Positions 48,893 through 57,750 are shown, numbered from the stretch's first letter. The stretch: 64,000 nucleotides of DNA from Achromobacter mucicolens (GCF_902859725.1 NZ_CADIJP010000002.1:62001-126000); one strand, 5' to 3'. Notes: generated by a model from the letters alone, not told the origin. Numbers and translations: made by a program.

Positions 48893-50416
48893 ATGAACCG
48901 CAGGAAAATGCCATCCATTTGCTCGATTGCGAAACGGGGCGCGATCGCGAGCCTATGCGCGGCGCTCGCCATGCCCGTTGCTCCCGTCACCGCATGGGCG
49001 CAGCCGGTCGGGCTGCCTTCCATGGGCGCCGCCTCGTCGTCCGACCTGTCGCCCATGCTGGAGCGCACGCTGGGCGAAGCGATCATGGCGCAGGGCCGCC
49101 GCGACCCTTCCTATATCGACGATTCCGAACTTAGCCAATACCTCACGACGATGGGGCGCAAGCTTGCGGCGTTTGCGCCGGGCGGCGTGCCCGAGGTCGA
49201 GATGTTCGGCGTGCGGGATCCCGAGATCAACGCATTCGCGATGCCGGGCGGCTTCATCGGGATCAATACGGGCCTGATCGTGTCGTCGGCCAGCGAATCC
49301 GAGCTGGCCGCCGTGGTGGCCCACGAAATCGGACACGTCGTGCAGCGCCACATTGCGCGTGGCATGACCCAGCAGAACCAGAACGGCATGCTGATGCTGG
49401 CCAGCCTTGCGGGCGCGCTGCTGGCGGCTTTGGCGGGCGGGGGCGGCAACCTGTCGATGGGCGTGGCCGCCTTCGGGCAGGCGGCGGCCATCAATCGCCA
49501 GTTGGGATTCTCGCGCGACGCGGAACGCGAGGCCGACCGCGCGGGCTTGCAGATGCTGACGAAGGCTGGCTACGACGCCGACGGCATGTCTCAGATGTTC
49601 GCGCGCCTGATGAACGCATCGCGCCTGAACGAAGGCGCGGGCGGCGGCTCGTGGGCCAGCACTCACCCGCTGTCGATCGAGCGTATGTCGGACGTGCAGA
49701 ACCGCGCCCGCGCGCTGCCGGCCTCGCGGCACCTGGATAGCGACGACTTCTGGTACATCCGCGCCAAGATGCGCGTGGTGCAGGGCCGCGACACGGTCGG
49801 CCTGCGCACGGCCGGGCAGCAGTTGCAGGACGAGGCCCAGGCCCTTTCGGGCGTGCGGCAGTCCGCCGCGTATTACGGGCTGGCCCTGCAGAACTTTCAG
49901 CGCAATAACCTTCCGGAAGCGGAACGCTACTGGAACCTGGCTTCCGCCAATGGACGCAGTTCGCCGCAGCTGGCAAAGCTTGCCGTGGATATCGCGCTGG
50001 CGCGCAAGGATTATCCGCAGGCGATGTCGCTTGCCCAGGCGGGCACCAAGCGCTATCCCGATCATCGCGCGCTGGGCATCGCCTACGCCCAGGCGCTGCA
50101 GGCCAACGGCCGGCATGCCGAGGCGCAGGATTACCTGCGCGAGAAGATCAAGCAGTGGGGCAGCGACGAACCGAGCCTTTATCAAATGCTGGCGCAAAGC
50201 GAAGAGCGCAACGGCAAGCCGGTGCAGGCGCGCCGCGACCTGGCCCGCTACTACGTCATGACGGGTGCGTACGCCGCCGCGGAGTCGCAGCTGCAACAGG
50301 CGCGCGGCCTGTCCAACGACTTCTACGAGCAGTCGCAGATCGACGTGCAGATCAAGGAAGTCAAGGACAAGCTGGCCGAAGAGCGCCGGCTGCTCGAGCG
50401 CTTCAAGTCAGGTTGA
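48893..50416 (+). CDS. M48 metalloprotease with TPR repeats (BepA/YfgC type)
   Basis: Periplasmic zinc metalloprotease of 507 residues that assists or clears outer-membrane proteins such as LptD. A signal peptide covers about residues 1-36 (ending VTAWA). The zinc motif is H144-E145-x2-H148 in VVAHEIGHVVQRH, and the third ligand is in SRDAEREADRAG. The C-terminal half (about 290-500) is made of TPR helices. Length matches E. coli BepA (487). An alternative start at Met6 would also leave a signal peptide. Confidence 0.92.
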   Translation: MNRRKMPSICSIAKRGAIASLCAALAMPVAPVTAWAQPVGLPSMGAASSSDLSPMLERTLGEAIMAQGRRDPSYIDDSELSQYLTTMGRKLAAFAPGGVPEVEMFGVRDPEINAFAMPGGFIGINTGLIVSSASESELAAVVAHEIGHVVQRHIARGMTQQNQNGMLMLASLAGALLAALAGGGGNLSMGVAAFGQAAAINRQLGFSRDAEREADRAGLQMLTKAGYDADGMSQMFARLMNASRLNEGAGGGSWASTHPLSIERMSDVQNRARALPASRHLDSDDFWYIRAKMRVVQGRDTVGLRTAGQQLQDEAQALSGVRQSAAYYGLALQNFQRNNLPEAERYWNLASANGRSSPQLAKLAVDIALARKDYPQAMSLAQAGTKRYPDHRALGIAYAQALQANGRHAEAQDYLREKIKQWGSDEPSLYQMLAQSEERNGKPVQARRDLARYYVMTGAYAAAESQLQQARGLSNDFYEQSQIDVQIKEVKDKLAEERRLLERFKSG

Positions 50417-50421
50417 TACAA

Positions 50422-50484
50422 GGTGTCTGACACCCTTGAGGCAGCGTCGCAAGCCGCGGTTGACTCTCGCGGGTGTCAGACACT
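50422..50484 (-). repeat. dispersed intergenic repeat, copy 2 (REP/MITE-like)
   Basis: A 63-base element bounded by GGTGTCTGACACCC (50422-50435) and GGGTGTCAGACACT (50471-50484), terminal inverted repeats differing at one end base. It matches copy 1 (16072-16139) in reverse orientation, including the inner GGCAGCGTC. It lies in the short convergent gap between the BepA-type gene and the hydrolase gene. Confidence 0.7.
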
Positions 50485-50503
50485 TTCTGAGCTGGCCGCG
50501 CCT

Positions 50504-51625
50504 TTACAGCCCGGTTTCGAAGAACCGTCCCAGGCGCTGGGGCAGCCAGTTCAGGTGCCCCGGAAAGCTGCCCGTGGGAAAGCCCGCGTGCCCGCCATCG
50601 GAAGGTTGATGCAGCAGGATGCCCGGCGCGCAGTCTTCTGGCTTGGGCAGCGAGGCGGCCGGGATGAACGGGTCGTTGCGCGCATTGAGCACCAGCGTCG
50701 GCACGGCGATCTTCGGCAGCCACGGCTTGCTGGACGCGCGCGTCCAGTAATCCAGCGCATTGCGAAAGCCGTGCATCGGCGCGGTGTAGGTGTCGTCGAA
50801 CTCGCGCAGGTCGTGTGCGTGCGCGATCCGCATGACATCGATGGAACCGGGAAAACGATGCGCCTTTTCCAGCACCTTGTGCTTGAGCGTCTTCAGGAAG
50901 TGCGCCGTGTACACGCGCCGGTTGAAGATGCCGGTCGACAGCGTCTTGCCGCAGGCAACCAGATCCATCGGCGCCGACACGCCGGCGCAGGCGGTCAGCC
51001 AGGTGGTGTCTTCCTGGTGTTCTCCCAGATACTTCAGGAGCGCATTGCCGCCCAATGACACGCCGACGGCGTGCCAGCGCGCGTGCGGAATGCGCTGGCG
51101 CACGGTGTTCAGCAGGAAGCCGACCTCGGCCGAGTCGCCGGAGTAATACGCGCGGGCCAGGCGGTTGGGCACGCCCGAGCAACCCCGAAAGTGCGCGATC
51201 ACCACGATCCAGCCGCGTGCCCGGAAGTAATGCGCGATGGACTGCGCATAGCGGCTGTTGCTGCCGCCTTCCAGGCCGTGGAACAGGATCAGGGCAGGGG
51301 TGTCGGGGGTTTGCGGCAGCGACTTCCAGTCGGCGTCCGTCATCCAGCGTGCCGCGGCGGTCTTGCCGTTGCCGACCGGGCGTTGCCCGCTTACCGGCGC
51401 GCCGTCGGCGGCCTTGTGCGGAAACAGCCCAGGGCCGGTCCAGTCGAAATCGACGAAGTCTGTGTCCGGCGTGTCGACGCGGTCGCGCACGAACGCGATG
51501 CGGTGATACTGCGCGAACAGGGCGGCGTAGACCGTCTGGCTGTCGCCCCCGGGAAGCCAGGGCGGGACGGGGCAGGGCGTTGTATCAAGACGAGCAGGGG
51601 CCAACTGGGAATCCACCCGGGTCAA
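50504..51625 (-). CDS. YheT-type alpha/beta hydrolase
   Basis: A 373-residue serine hydrolase of the YheT/ABHD1-3 group. The oxyanion/N-terminal motif LILFHGLEGGSNSRY, the nucleophile elbow GVSLGGNAL and a late acid (LNARNDPFIP) with terminal His (DGGHAGF) form the triad. The start is TTG at 51625, overlapping the TGA of the upstream NTF2-like gene, or GTG at 51616; neither has a clear ribosome site, so coupling is likely. Relatives act on esters or lipids; the substrate is unknown. Confidence 0.87.
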   Translation of the reverse strand: MTRVDSQLAPARLDTTPCPVPPWLPGGDSQTVYAALFAQYHRIAFVRDRVDTPDTDFVDFDWTGPGLFPHKAADGAPVSGQRPVGNGKTAAARWMTDADWKSLPQTPDTPALILFHGLEGGSNSRYAQSIAHYFRARGWIVVIAHFRGCSGVPNRLARAYYSGDSAEVGFLLNTVRQRIPHARWHAVGVSLGGNALLKYLGEHQEDTTWLTACAGVSAPMDLVACGKTLSTGIFNRRVYTAHFLKTLKHKVLEKAHRFPGSIDVMRIAHAHDLREFDDTYTAPMHGFRNALDYWTRASSKPWLPKIAVPTLVLNARNDPFIPAASLPKPEDCAPGILLHQPSDGGHAGFPTGSFPGHLNWLPQRLGRFFETGL

Positions 51626-52044
51626 TGAAGCATGTCGGGCACGTCGTGCAGGTCGAGCACCCCGGCTTCCGAGGGCGCCTGCGAGGCATGGTGCATGACC
51701 ATGCGCCAGCCGGTGGGGCCCTTGTGGTAGATGTTGGTGGCGTAGCAGTTGGCGAACTGCGTGCCCTCACGCGTGCGCACCGCCACCTGTTCGACCAGGA
51801 CGTGCACCGCGCACATCATGCTGAGCATGACGAGCGGGCGCAGCGGACGCACATGCAGCGGACCGTTGGACAGCACCTGTTGCCAGGACTCGTGCACCGC
51901 GGAATGACCGACGACGCGCAGGCCCCCCGGATGGATGCATACGACTTCCTCGTCGTCGGCCCAGACCTGCATCAGGCGGACGGCGTCCGCCTGCTCAAGG
52001 GCTTCGTAGAACGCGTGTTCTGCTTCTTCGGGCGTGGCGAACAT
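51622..52044 (-). CDS. NTF2/SnoaL-like fold protein
   Basis: A 140-residue small protein of the cone-shaped NTF2 fold. The signature is an N-terminal helix pair (EEAEHAFYEALEQADAVRLMQVWADDEEVVCIHPGG, in part LMQVWADDEEVVCIHPGG) followed by beta strands ending in WRMVMHHAS. Proteins like this include ketosteroid isomerase-like and SnoaL-like enzymes, as well as non-enzymatic members. It lies between the zinc-finger gene and the hydrolase gene in one minus-strand run. Confidence 0.8.
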   Translation of the reverse strand: MFATPEEAEHAFYEALEQADAVRLMQVWADDEEVVCIHPGGLRVVGHSAVHESWQQVLSNGPLHVRPLRPLVMLSMMCAVHVLVEQVAVRTREGTQFANCYATNIYHKGPTGWRMVMHHASQAPSEAGVLDLHDVPDMLH

Positions 52045-52083
52045 GGCTGCTGAAACGGTTAAGCGTGTTGTGGGGCGGCGAGG

Positions 52084-52302
52084 TCAGTGGTGGCCGTGCA
52101 GCACCGTGCCCGCCTTCAGGCGGTACTCGGCGCCACAGTAGGCGCAGCTTGCGGAACCCGTGCGGGCCACATCCAGGAAGACGCGGGGGTGCATGCTCCA
52201 GAGCGGGGCCTTGGGGCCGGGACAGAACACGGGCAGGTCTTCAGCGCCGACCTCGATGACTTCGTGAGCGCGGGAGACGGCGGCCGGGGCAGCAGCGGTC
52301 AT
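52084..52302 (-). CDS. small zinc-finger protein (NDUFS6-like C-terminal motif)
   Basis: A 72-residue protein whose C-terminal half carries a zinc-binding set: Cys in LPVFCPGP, His in SMHPRVFLD and the pair CAYCGAEYRL. The arrangement is that of the bacterial relatives of the complex I NDUFS6 zinc-finger. It follows ilvE by 89 bases on the same strand. Function in this lineage is not established. Confidence 0.85.
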   Translation of the reverse strand: MTAAAPAAVSRAHEVIEVGAEDLPVFCPGPKAPLWSMHPRVFLDVARTGSASCAYCGAEYRLKAGTVLHGHH

Positions 52303-52391
52303 GAATATTCCTGAAAAAAGAACCGATGAACGGCAGGTTGAAACAATGATGCGGTCTTGCTGGGCAAAAGCGCGCCAATCAGAATTGAAAA

Positions 52392-53312
52392 TCAGACTTT
52401 ACTTAGCCAGTGATGGTACTTCGGGTTGCGGCCATTCACCACGTCAAAAAACGCGTTCTGCAATTGTTCGGTGACGGGACCGCGCCGGCCCGAGCCGATT
52501 CGGCGGTTGTCGACTTCGCGGATGGGCGTGACTTCGGCGGCCGTGCCGGTGAAGAAGGCCTCGTCCGCGATGTACACGTCGTCGCGCGTCAGGCGCTTGG
52601 TCAACACGCGCAGGCCCAGGTCGGCCGCCAGGGCGTGGATGGTCGAACGCGTGATGCCCGTCAGCGCCGAGGCGATCTCGGGCTCGCAGAGCACTCCGTC
52701 CTTGACGATGAACAGGTTCTCGCCGGAGCCTTCGGCGACAAAGCCGTCGGTGTCCAGCAGCAAGGCCTCGTCGTAGCCGTCCTGCAGGGCTTCGGTGTTG
52801 GCCAGGATGGAATTGGCGTACGTGGTGGCGACCTTGGCGCGCGGCATGGTGACATTCACATGCTGGCGTGCAAACGACGACACCTTCACGCGGATACCGT
52901 TGGACAGCGCCTCTTCGCCCAGATAGGCGCCCCACGGCCAGGCTGCGATGGCCACGTGCACCCGCGCGCCCTTGGGCGACACGCCCATCTTTTCGGGACC
53001 GTAGAACACGATGGGACGCAGGTAGCCGGATTCCAGCTGGTTTTCTCGCACGACCATCCGTTGGGCTTCGTTGATCGTGTCGCGATCGAACGGCATGGGT
53101 ATCTGGTAGATGTGCGCCGAATTGAAGAGCCGGTTGGTGTGGTCTTCGAGGCGGAAGATGGCGGTGCCGAGCGTGGAGCGATAGGCGCGCACGCCTTCGA
53201 ACACGGACAGCCCATAGTGCAGCGAATGCGTCAGGACATGCGTGGTCGCGTCTCGCCATGGAACGAGCTTGCCGTCATACCAGATGAAACCGTCGCGGTC
53301 AGCCATCGACAT
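52392..53312 (-). CDS. ilvE: branched-chain amino acid aminotransferase
   Basis: Fold-type IV PLP aminotransferase of 306 residues catalysing the last step of Leu, Ile and Val synthesis. Motifs are HSLHYGLSVFEGVRAY at the N-terminus, the PLP lysine in MPRAKVATTYANS, EGSGENLFIVKDG, and FFTGTAAEVTPIREVD. The ATG at 53312 has GGAG six bases upstream and is preferred over the ATG two codons later. It is divergent from azlCD, which exports the same amino acids. Confidence 0.95.
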   Translation of the reverse strand: MSMADRDGFIWYDGKLVPWRDATTHVLTHSLHYGLSVFEGVRAYRSTLGTAIFRLEDHTNRLFNSAHIYQIPMPFDRDTINEAQRMVVRENQLESGYLRPIVFYGPEKMGVSPKGARVHVAIAAWPWGAYLGEEALSNGIRVKVSSFARQHVNVTMPRAKVATTYANSILANTEALQDGYDEALLLDTDGFVAEGSGENLFIVKDGVLCEPEIASALTGITRSTIHALAADLGLRVLTKRLTRDDVYIADEAFFTGTAAEVTPIREVDNRRIGSGRRGPVTEQLQNAFFDVVNGRNPKYHHWLSKV

Positions 53313-53387
53313 GGTCTTCTCCACACAGTGCGCGCCAGACCTGCCGCCGCGCGCCAGGCCCCAAGGGGTCAAGAATCTTGAGGGCGT

Positions 53388-53415
53388 TATTGTATCAAGC
53401 AGCGAGGTTACAATA
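53388..53415. promoter_or_regulatory. 7-bp inverted repeat between ilvE and azlC, candidate operator
   Basis: TATTGTA (53388-53394) and TACAATA (53409-53415) are perfect inverted repeats with centres 21 bases apart, that is, two helical turns. It lies in the shared divergent region of ilvE and azlCD. An Lrp or LysR-type regulator is a reasonable guess, but no regulator gene is adjacent. Confidence 0.35.
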
Positions 53416-53543
53416 CGCGCCTATTCGCGCACCGGTCTGGGGCCAACGCCCCTGCAGCATGATGCCGGCGGGCGAACGGGCCGTCGCGTGTTCATTCCAT
53501 AGAGTTTCCATGTCGTCCTGTCTGCATCGCCAGGGGCCAGCCG

Positions 53544-54293
53544 TTGTCCTCTGAATCCGCGCTTCCTGAATCCGAAGACCCAGGCCTGGTTCGCCAGGAA
53601 CGCCTGACCGCCTTTCGCGCCGGCGTCCACGCCATCGTGCCCGCCCTCATCGCCACCGCGACCTGGGGCCTGGTGACCGGCGTGGCCATGGTCAAGTCCG
53701 GATTGACCGAATCCATGGCGCTCGCCATGACGCTGCTGCTGTACGCCGGCTCGGCCCAGCTCACCTCGTTGCCCCTGATCGCGGCGGGCGCGCCGCTGTG
53801 GCTGATTTTTGCCGCCGGCTGCGTCGTGAATCTGCGGTTCATCATCTTCGGCGCGGCGTTGCAGCCGTACTTCCGCCATCTGTCCTGGCCCAAGCGCCTG
53901 GGACTCGGCTATTTCACAACCGACATGGGCTTCGTGCTCTTCATGCCGCGCTTTGGCGACTCGGTCGAGCGCGGCACGCGTGAGCAGCTCTGGTTCTTCC
54001 TGGGCTCCATCGTGCCGGGCTGGCTGGTCTGGCAGTCCTCGTCGATCATCGGGATTTATCTGGGCGCCCAGGTGCCGACCAATTGGTCCCTGGATTTCGC
54101 CGCCGTGCTGGCGTTGCTGGCCATCACGGTACCGCTGGCCAGCTCCAAGCCCATGCTGGTGTCCATGCTGGCGGCCGGCGTCGTCGCCTGGGTGGGGCAA
54201 GCCATGCCTTTGCGCCTCGGACTGGCCGCGGCGGTCATCTCCGGCGTCATCGCCGGCATGTGGGCCGAACGCTTCTTCAAGGCGCGTGCATGA
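53544..54293 (+). CDS. azlC: AzlC-family branched-chain amino acid exporter, large subunit
   Basis: A 249-residue inner-membrane permease that exports Leu, Ile and Val together with the small AzlD subunit. Family motifs are GLVTGVAMVKSGLT, LLLYAGSAQLTSLPL and FTTDMGFVLF. The start is probably TTG at 53544, seven bases after AGGGG; no suitable ATG lies in this frame nearby. A 14-codon ORF (53510-53554) in another frame overlaps the start. It shares ATGA with azlD. Confidence 0.88.
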   Translation: MSSESALPESEDPGLVRQERLTAFRAGVHAIVPALIATATWGLVTGVAMVKSGLTESMALAMTLLLYAGSAQLTSLPLIAAGAPLWLIFAAGCVVNLRFIIFGAALQPYFRHLSWPKRLGLGYFTTDMGFVLFMPRFGDSVERGTREQLWFFLGSIVPGWLVWQSSSIIGIYLGAQVPTNWSLDFAAVLALLAITVPLASSKPMLVSMLAAGVVAWVGQAMPLRLGLAAAVISGVIAGMWAERFFKARA

Positions 54294-54625
54294 CGAATTG
54301 GTCCTGGGAACTCTACGTCTATTCCGCCATTCTGCTGCTCGCGCTGTGCAGCGTCCTGACGCGGGCCGGCTTCATGCTGTTTGGCGACTACATTCCGTTG
54401 TCCGACAATGTTCGGCGCGCCTTGCGCTATGCGCCCGCCGCCGCGCTCACCGCCATCGTGGTTCCGGATCTGCTGCCCTGGAAAGCCGGACTCGGCCCCG
54501 TGTTCGATTACAAACTGGTCGCCGGTCTGGTCGCCATTCTGGTCTTTCTGCGCACGCGCAGTGCCGTATTGGTCATCGTGGTTGGCATGCTGGTGCTCTG
54601 GGGTTTGCGCTGGCTGGCCGGCTGA
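54290..54625 (+). CDS. azlD: AzlD-family exporter small subunit
   Basis: A 111-residue membrane protein with three to four segments, starting four bases inside the azlC stop. The AzlD motif is LTRAGFMLFGDYIPLSDNVRRALRYAPAAALTAIVVPDLL, seen in part as RALRYAPAAALTAIVVPDLL. It completes the two-component branched-chain amino acid exporter. Confidence 0.88.
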   Translation: MTNWSWELYVYSAILLLALCSVLTRAGFMLFGDYIPLSDNVRRALRYAPAAALTAIVVPDLLPWKAGLGPVFDYKLVAGLVAILVFLRTRSAVLVIVVGMLVLWGLRWLAG

Positions 54626-54802
54626 CTGCCACGACTTCCCCGCCGATATGTCCACCTGATGGACGCTCGCAGTGCCTTTTTCACCTCGGCGGACGCTTCG
54701 AACGCGCGGCCAACCGGCTCTTGAAGGGACGGTTTGACCGTGTGGTAAGGCGGCTGCGCTAAAATTCATCAATCCACAGCAATCCGGGCCTGGTACTGCC
54801 CA

Positions 54803-54863
54803 CATAAGTATCGACTCCAGCATGGTTGCCCCGATGCTTATGTAGTGCAGTGCATGCAGCACT
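54803..54863 (+). promoter_or_regulatory. structured 5' leader of the DEAD-box helicase gene
   Basis: Two hairpins lie in the 283-base gap before the helicase: CATAAGTATCG (54803-54813) with CGATGCTTATG (54832-54842), one mismatch, and AGTGC (54844-54848) with GCACT (54859-54863). Structured leaders occur before cold-induced RNA helicase genes and can be targets of autoregulation. The rest of 54626-54908 shows no gene. Confidence 0.4.
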
Positions 54864-54908
54864 CTCGTTTTGTTCTTTTTCACTGGTCCCGGTACTTGCC
54901 TAACCCTG

Positions 54909-56381
54909 ATGACTGAATCCACTCAAACCGTAGCACCCACCGCTGACGCGCCCGCGCCGACGTTCGACGATTTCGGGTTGCACCCCCTGTTGTTGCAGTC
55001 CATCGCCGAAACCGGCTACACCACCCCGACGCCCATCCAGGCGCAAGCCATTCCCGTGGTGGTGTCGGGCCGCGACGTCATGGGCGCCGCCCAGACCGGC
55101 ACCGGCAAGACGGCGGCGTTCACGGTCCCGATCCTGCATCGCCTCATGCCGCTGGCCAACACCAGCGCCTCGCCCGCCCGGCATCCGGTGCGCGCGCTGA
55201 TCCTGGCCCCTACGCGCGAACTCGCGGACCAGGTCTTCGAGAGCGTCAAGCGCTACAGCAAGAAGACGCCGCTGCGCTCGGCCGTGGTGTTCGGCGGCGT
55301 GGATATCGGTCCGCAAAAAGAAGCGCTGCGCCGCGGCTGCGAAGTGCTGGTCGCCACGCCGGGCCGTCTGCTCGATCACGTTGAACAGAAGAACGTGAAC
55401 CTCAGCCAGGTCGGCATCCTGGTGCTGGACGAAGCGGACCGCATGCTCGACATGGGCTTCCTGCCCGATCTGGAACGCATCATCCGCCTGCTGCCCGCGC
55501 AGCGTCAGGGCCTCCTGTTCTCGGCCACGTTCAGCAACGAAATCCGCAAGCTCGGCCGGTCGTACCTGAACCACCCCGTCGAAATCGAAGTGGCGGCGCG
55601 CAATGCCACCGCCACGACCATCACGCAGATCGCCTACAAGATGACCAGCGACGCCAAGCGCGCCGCCGTCGTGCATCTGGTGAAGTCGCGCGGCCTCAAT
55701 CAGGTCATCGTCTTCTCGAACACCAAGATCGGCACCGCACGTCTGGCGCGCGACCTGGAACGTGATGGCGTCAAGGCCGAATCGATCCACGGCGACAAGA
55801 CCCAGGCCGACCGCATGAAGGCCCTCGAGGCCTTCAAGGCCGGTGAACTCGAAGTGCTGGTCGCCACCGACGTGGCCGCGCGCGGCCTGGACGTGGCGGG
55901 CGTGCCCTGCGTCATCAACTACGACCTGCCGTACAACGCCGAAGACTACGTGCACCGCATCGGCCGTACCGGCCGCGCGGGCGCATCGGGCGAAGCCATT
56001 GCGCTATTTACCGCCGACGAAGAGCGTTTCTTGCTCGACATCGAAAAGCTCATCAAGCGCGAAGTGCCGCGCGGCACGCTCGACGTGCCGGCCGACCTGA
56101 TCGCGCGCAGCCATCGCCGCAGCGACAGCAGCTCACATTCGCGCGAAGGGCGCGATGGCGGCCGCGAAAGCCGCGGCGACCGGGGCCGTTCTTCCGAGCG
56201 CCGTTCCAGCCATCATTCCGGCGGCTCGCGCCAGCCCGTGGATGACTTCTTCTTCAAGCCCTACGAGCCCTCGGCGCCCGTCTCGCCGGCCGAAGAACAG
56301 GAATCGCGCAGCAACGCCGCGCCGTCGTCCGCGCCCAAGCGCCAACTGGCCGTTCTGCTTGGCGGCAGCCGCAAGCCCTGA
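54909..56381 (+). CDS. rhlE: DEAD-box RNA helicase (RhlE type)
   Basis: A 490-residue RNA helicase. Q motif FDDFGLHPLLLQSIAETGYTTPTPIQ, motif I AQTGTGKTAAF, DEAD box LVLDEADRMLDMGF, SAT in LFSATFS and motif VI HRIGRTGRAG are all present. The C-terminal 120 residues are Arg/Ser/Gly-rich with RDGGRESRGDRGRSSERR, typical of RhlE tails that bind ribosome precursors or RNase E. The ATG at 54909 gives MTESTQTVAP; no strong ribosome site precedes it. Confidence 0.9.
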   Translation: MTESTQTVAPTADAPAPTFDDFGLHPLLLQSIAETGYTTPTPIQAQAIPVVVSGRDVMGAAQTGTGKTAAFTVPILHRLMPLANTSASPARHPVRALILAPTRELADQVFESVKRYSKKTPLRSAVVFGGVDIGPQKEALRRGCEVLVATPGRLLDHVEQKNVNLSQVGILVLDEADRMLDMGFLPDLERIIRLLPAQRQGLLFSATFSNEIRKLGRSYLNHPVEIEVAARNATATTITQIAYKMTSDAKRAAVVHLVKSRGLNQVIVFSNTKIGTARLARDLERDGVKAESIHGDKTQADRMKALEAFKAGELEVLVATDVAARGLDVAGVPCVINYDLPYNAEDYVHRIGRTGRAGASGEAIALFTADEERFLLDIEKLIKREVPRGTLDVPADLIARSHRRSDSSSHSREGRDGGRESRGDRGRSSERRSSHHSGGSRQPVDDFFFKPYEPSAPVSPAEEQESRSNAAPSSAPKRQLAVLLGGSRKP

Positions 56382-56407
56382 TCGCAATAATCGGGTTCCG
56401 GCCCATG

Positions 56408-56445
56408 AAAAAACCCGCAAGGCCAGCCGGCGTTGCGGGTTTTTT
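56408..56445. terminator. bidirectional Rho-independent terminator
   Basis: AAAAAACCCGCAA pairs perfectly with TTGCGGGTTTTTT around a 12-base loop. With A on one side and T on the other it can terminate both rhlE (plus) and the thioredoxin-fold gene (minus). Confidence 0.88.
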
Positions 56446-56462
56446 GTTGGGCGCGACGCGCG

Positions 56463-56846
56463 TCAGGCGGCCAGCATCCGGGGCAGATCGGGCAGGGCGG
56501 TGTTCACAGCCGCGCTCTCTGCGTTCAGGCTTGCCAGAAGACGCTCCAGATGGCCGATGTGCGGCAGCATGGGGCCGTAGAACACGACGCGATCGCCGAT
56601 CTGCACCATGAGCGTCGGGAAGTTCTCGACGTCCACGTCGCCCAGCAGTTCGGCGTGGTCCTCGATGTCGATCCACGCAAAGACATGCTGCGGCAATGCG
56701 TCGGCCAAGGCTTGCAGCTTGGGCTTGTATTCTTCGCAGGTGTCGCACCAGGCGGCGCAGAAGCAGGCGATGAGCCAGGCGCCGGGCGTGGCAACCAGCC
56801 GCGCGCGCAGCGGCGCAAGATCGGTACCGGGGGTGAGCAGTGACAT
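56463..56846 (-). CDS. thioredoxin-fold protein
   Basis: A 127-residue cytosolic thioredoxin-like protein. The redox motif is C34-D-T-C37 in AAWCDTCEEYKPKL, in place of the classic WCGPC. A cis-proline loop follows in VENFPTLMVQ. No signal peptide is visible. The CDTC motif suggests a specialised reductase or redox sensor rather than general thioredoxin; the partner is unknown. Confidence 0.87.
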   Translation of the reverse strand: MSLLTPGTDLAPLRARLVATPGAWLIACFCAAWCDTCEEYKPKLQALADALPQHVFAWIDIEDHAELLGDVDVENFPTLMVQIGDRVVFYGPMLPHIGHLERLLASLNAESAAVNTALPDLPRMLAA

Positions 56847-56909
56847 GTGAGCGGATCGGAGCGGGTTTGACTATGATACCCGGGTTGTTCACCCCTCACT
56901 TCGACTGCC

Positions 56910-57719
56910 ATGACCGCTCTGCGTACTGATCCTCCCACCCCCGGGAACGGCCGCCTGTCCGGCGCCGGCGCGGGCGCGGTAAGCGTGGGCCAGGCTTTCA
57001 AGCGCGCGCTCGTGTCGCAGTGCCACCCAACCATGCTGTTCGCGGTGTTGCTGCCCTTTCTGATCGCGCTGGTTGGCGCGATCCTGCTGCTCTGGTTTTT
57101 CTGGACGCCCCTGACCGACTGGCTGCGCGCCGAGGTCTCGCACTGGGATGTCGTCAATCGCGTTGACGAATGGCTGGTCGCGGTGGGCCTGTTCTCGCTC
57201 AAGATCTGGCTGATTCCCGTCATCGCCGCAGCCATCCTGCTGCCGGTGTCCGGCATCCTGGGGTTGGCCATCGCTGCCGTGTTCGTCATGCCGCTGGTGC
57301 TGCGCCACGTCGGCCAGCGTGAATATTCCACTGTCGCCCGCCGCGGCAAGTATTCGACGGCGGTCAGCGTGTGGAACGCGGTGTGGGTGTCCGCCGCCTT
57401 TGCTGCCGGCTGGGTGTTGACGCTGCCCCTCTGGCTGGTGCCGCCCATGGCCGTGGTGCTGTCGATCTTCTGGTGGGCCTTCGCGTTCTCGCGCATGATG
57501 CGCGTGGACGCCATCGTCGAACACGCCAGCCCGGAGGAACGCAAGCTGATCCTGGAACGGAACAACGGCGGCTTCTGGAGCATCGGCCTGATTTGCTCGC
57601 TCTTGAACCTGCTGCCGCCCGCGTGGATTATCCTGCCGGTGTTTTCCGCCCTGGTCTATGCGCATTACGGCCTGGAAGCTCTGAAGCGCCTGCGGCAGGA
57701 CCGCGTCATCGACGTCTGA
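56910..57719 (+). CDS. EI24-domain (CysZ-like) membrane protein
   Basis: A 269-residue inner-membrane protein with about six hydrophobic segments. The EI24/CysZ pattern shows in FKRALVSQCHPTMLFAVLLPFLIALVG and in the C-terminal WSIGLICSLLNLLPPAWIILPVFSALVYAHYGLEAL (in part LLNLLPPAWIILPVFSALVY). CysZ transports sulphate, but no cys genes are adjacent, so the function here is unassigned. Confidence 0.82.
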   Translation: MTALRTDPPTPGNGRLSGAGAGAVSVGQAFKRALVSQCHPTMLFAVLLPFLIALVGAILLLWFFWTPLTDWLRAEVSHWDVVNRVDEWLVAVGLFSLKIWLIPVIAAAILLPVSGILGLAIAAVFVMPLVLRHVGQREYSTVARRGKYSTAVSVWNAVWVSAAFAAGWVLTLPLWLVPPMAVVLSIFWWAFAFSRMMRVDAIVEHASPEERKLILERNNGGFWSIGLICSLLNLLPPAWIILPVFSALVYAHYGLEALKRLRQDRVIDV

Positions 57720-57750
57720 CCGGCGTCATTTCTCACCTTTGGAATTGGAC

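Noticed and set aside
54845-54855. GTGCAGTGCAT shared by the rhlE leader and the phasin leader (60923-60933) as a common operator
   Set aside because: Many 11-mers are expected to occur twice by chance in 64 kb, and only one copy is near a promoter of a PHA gene. No support for a shared regulator.
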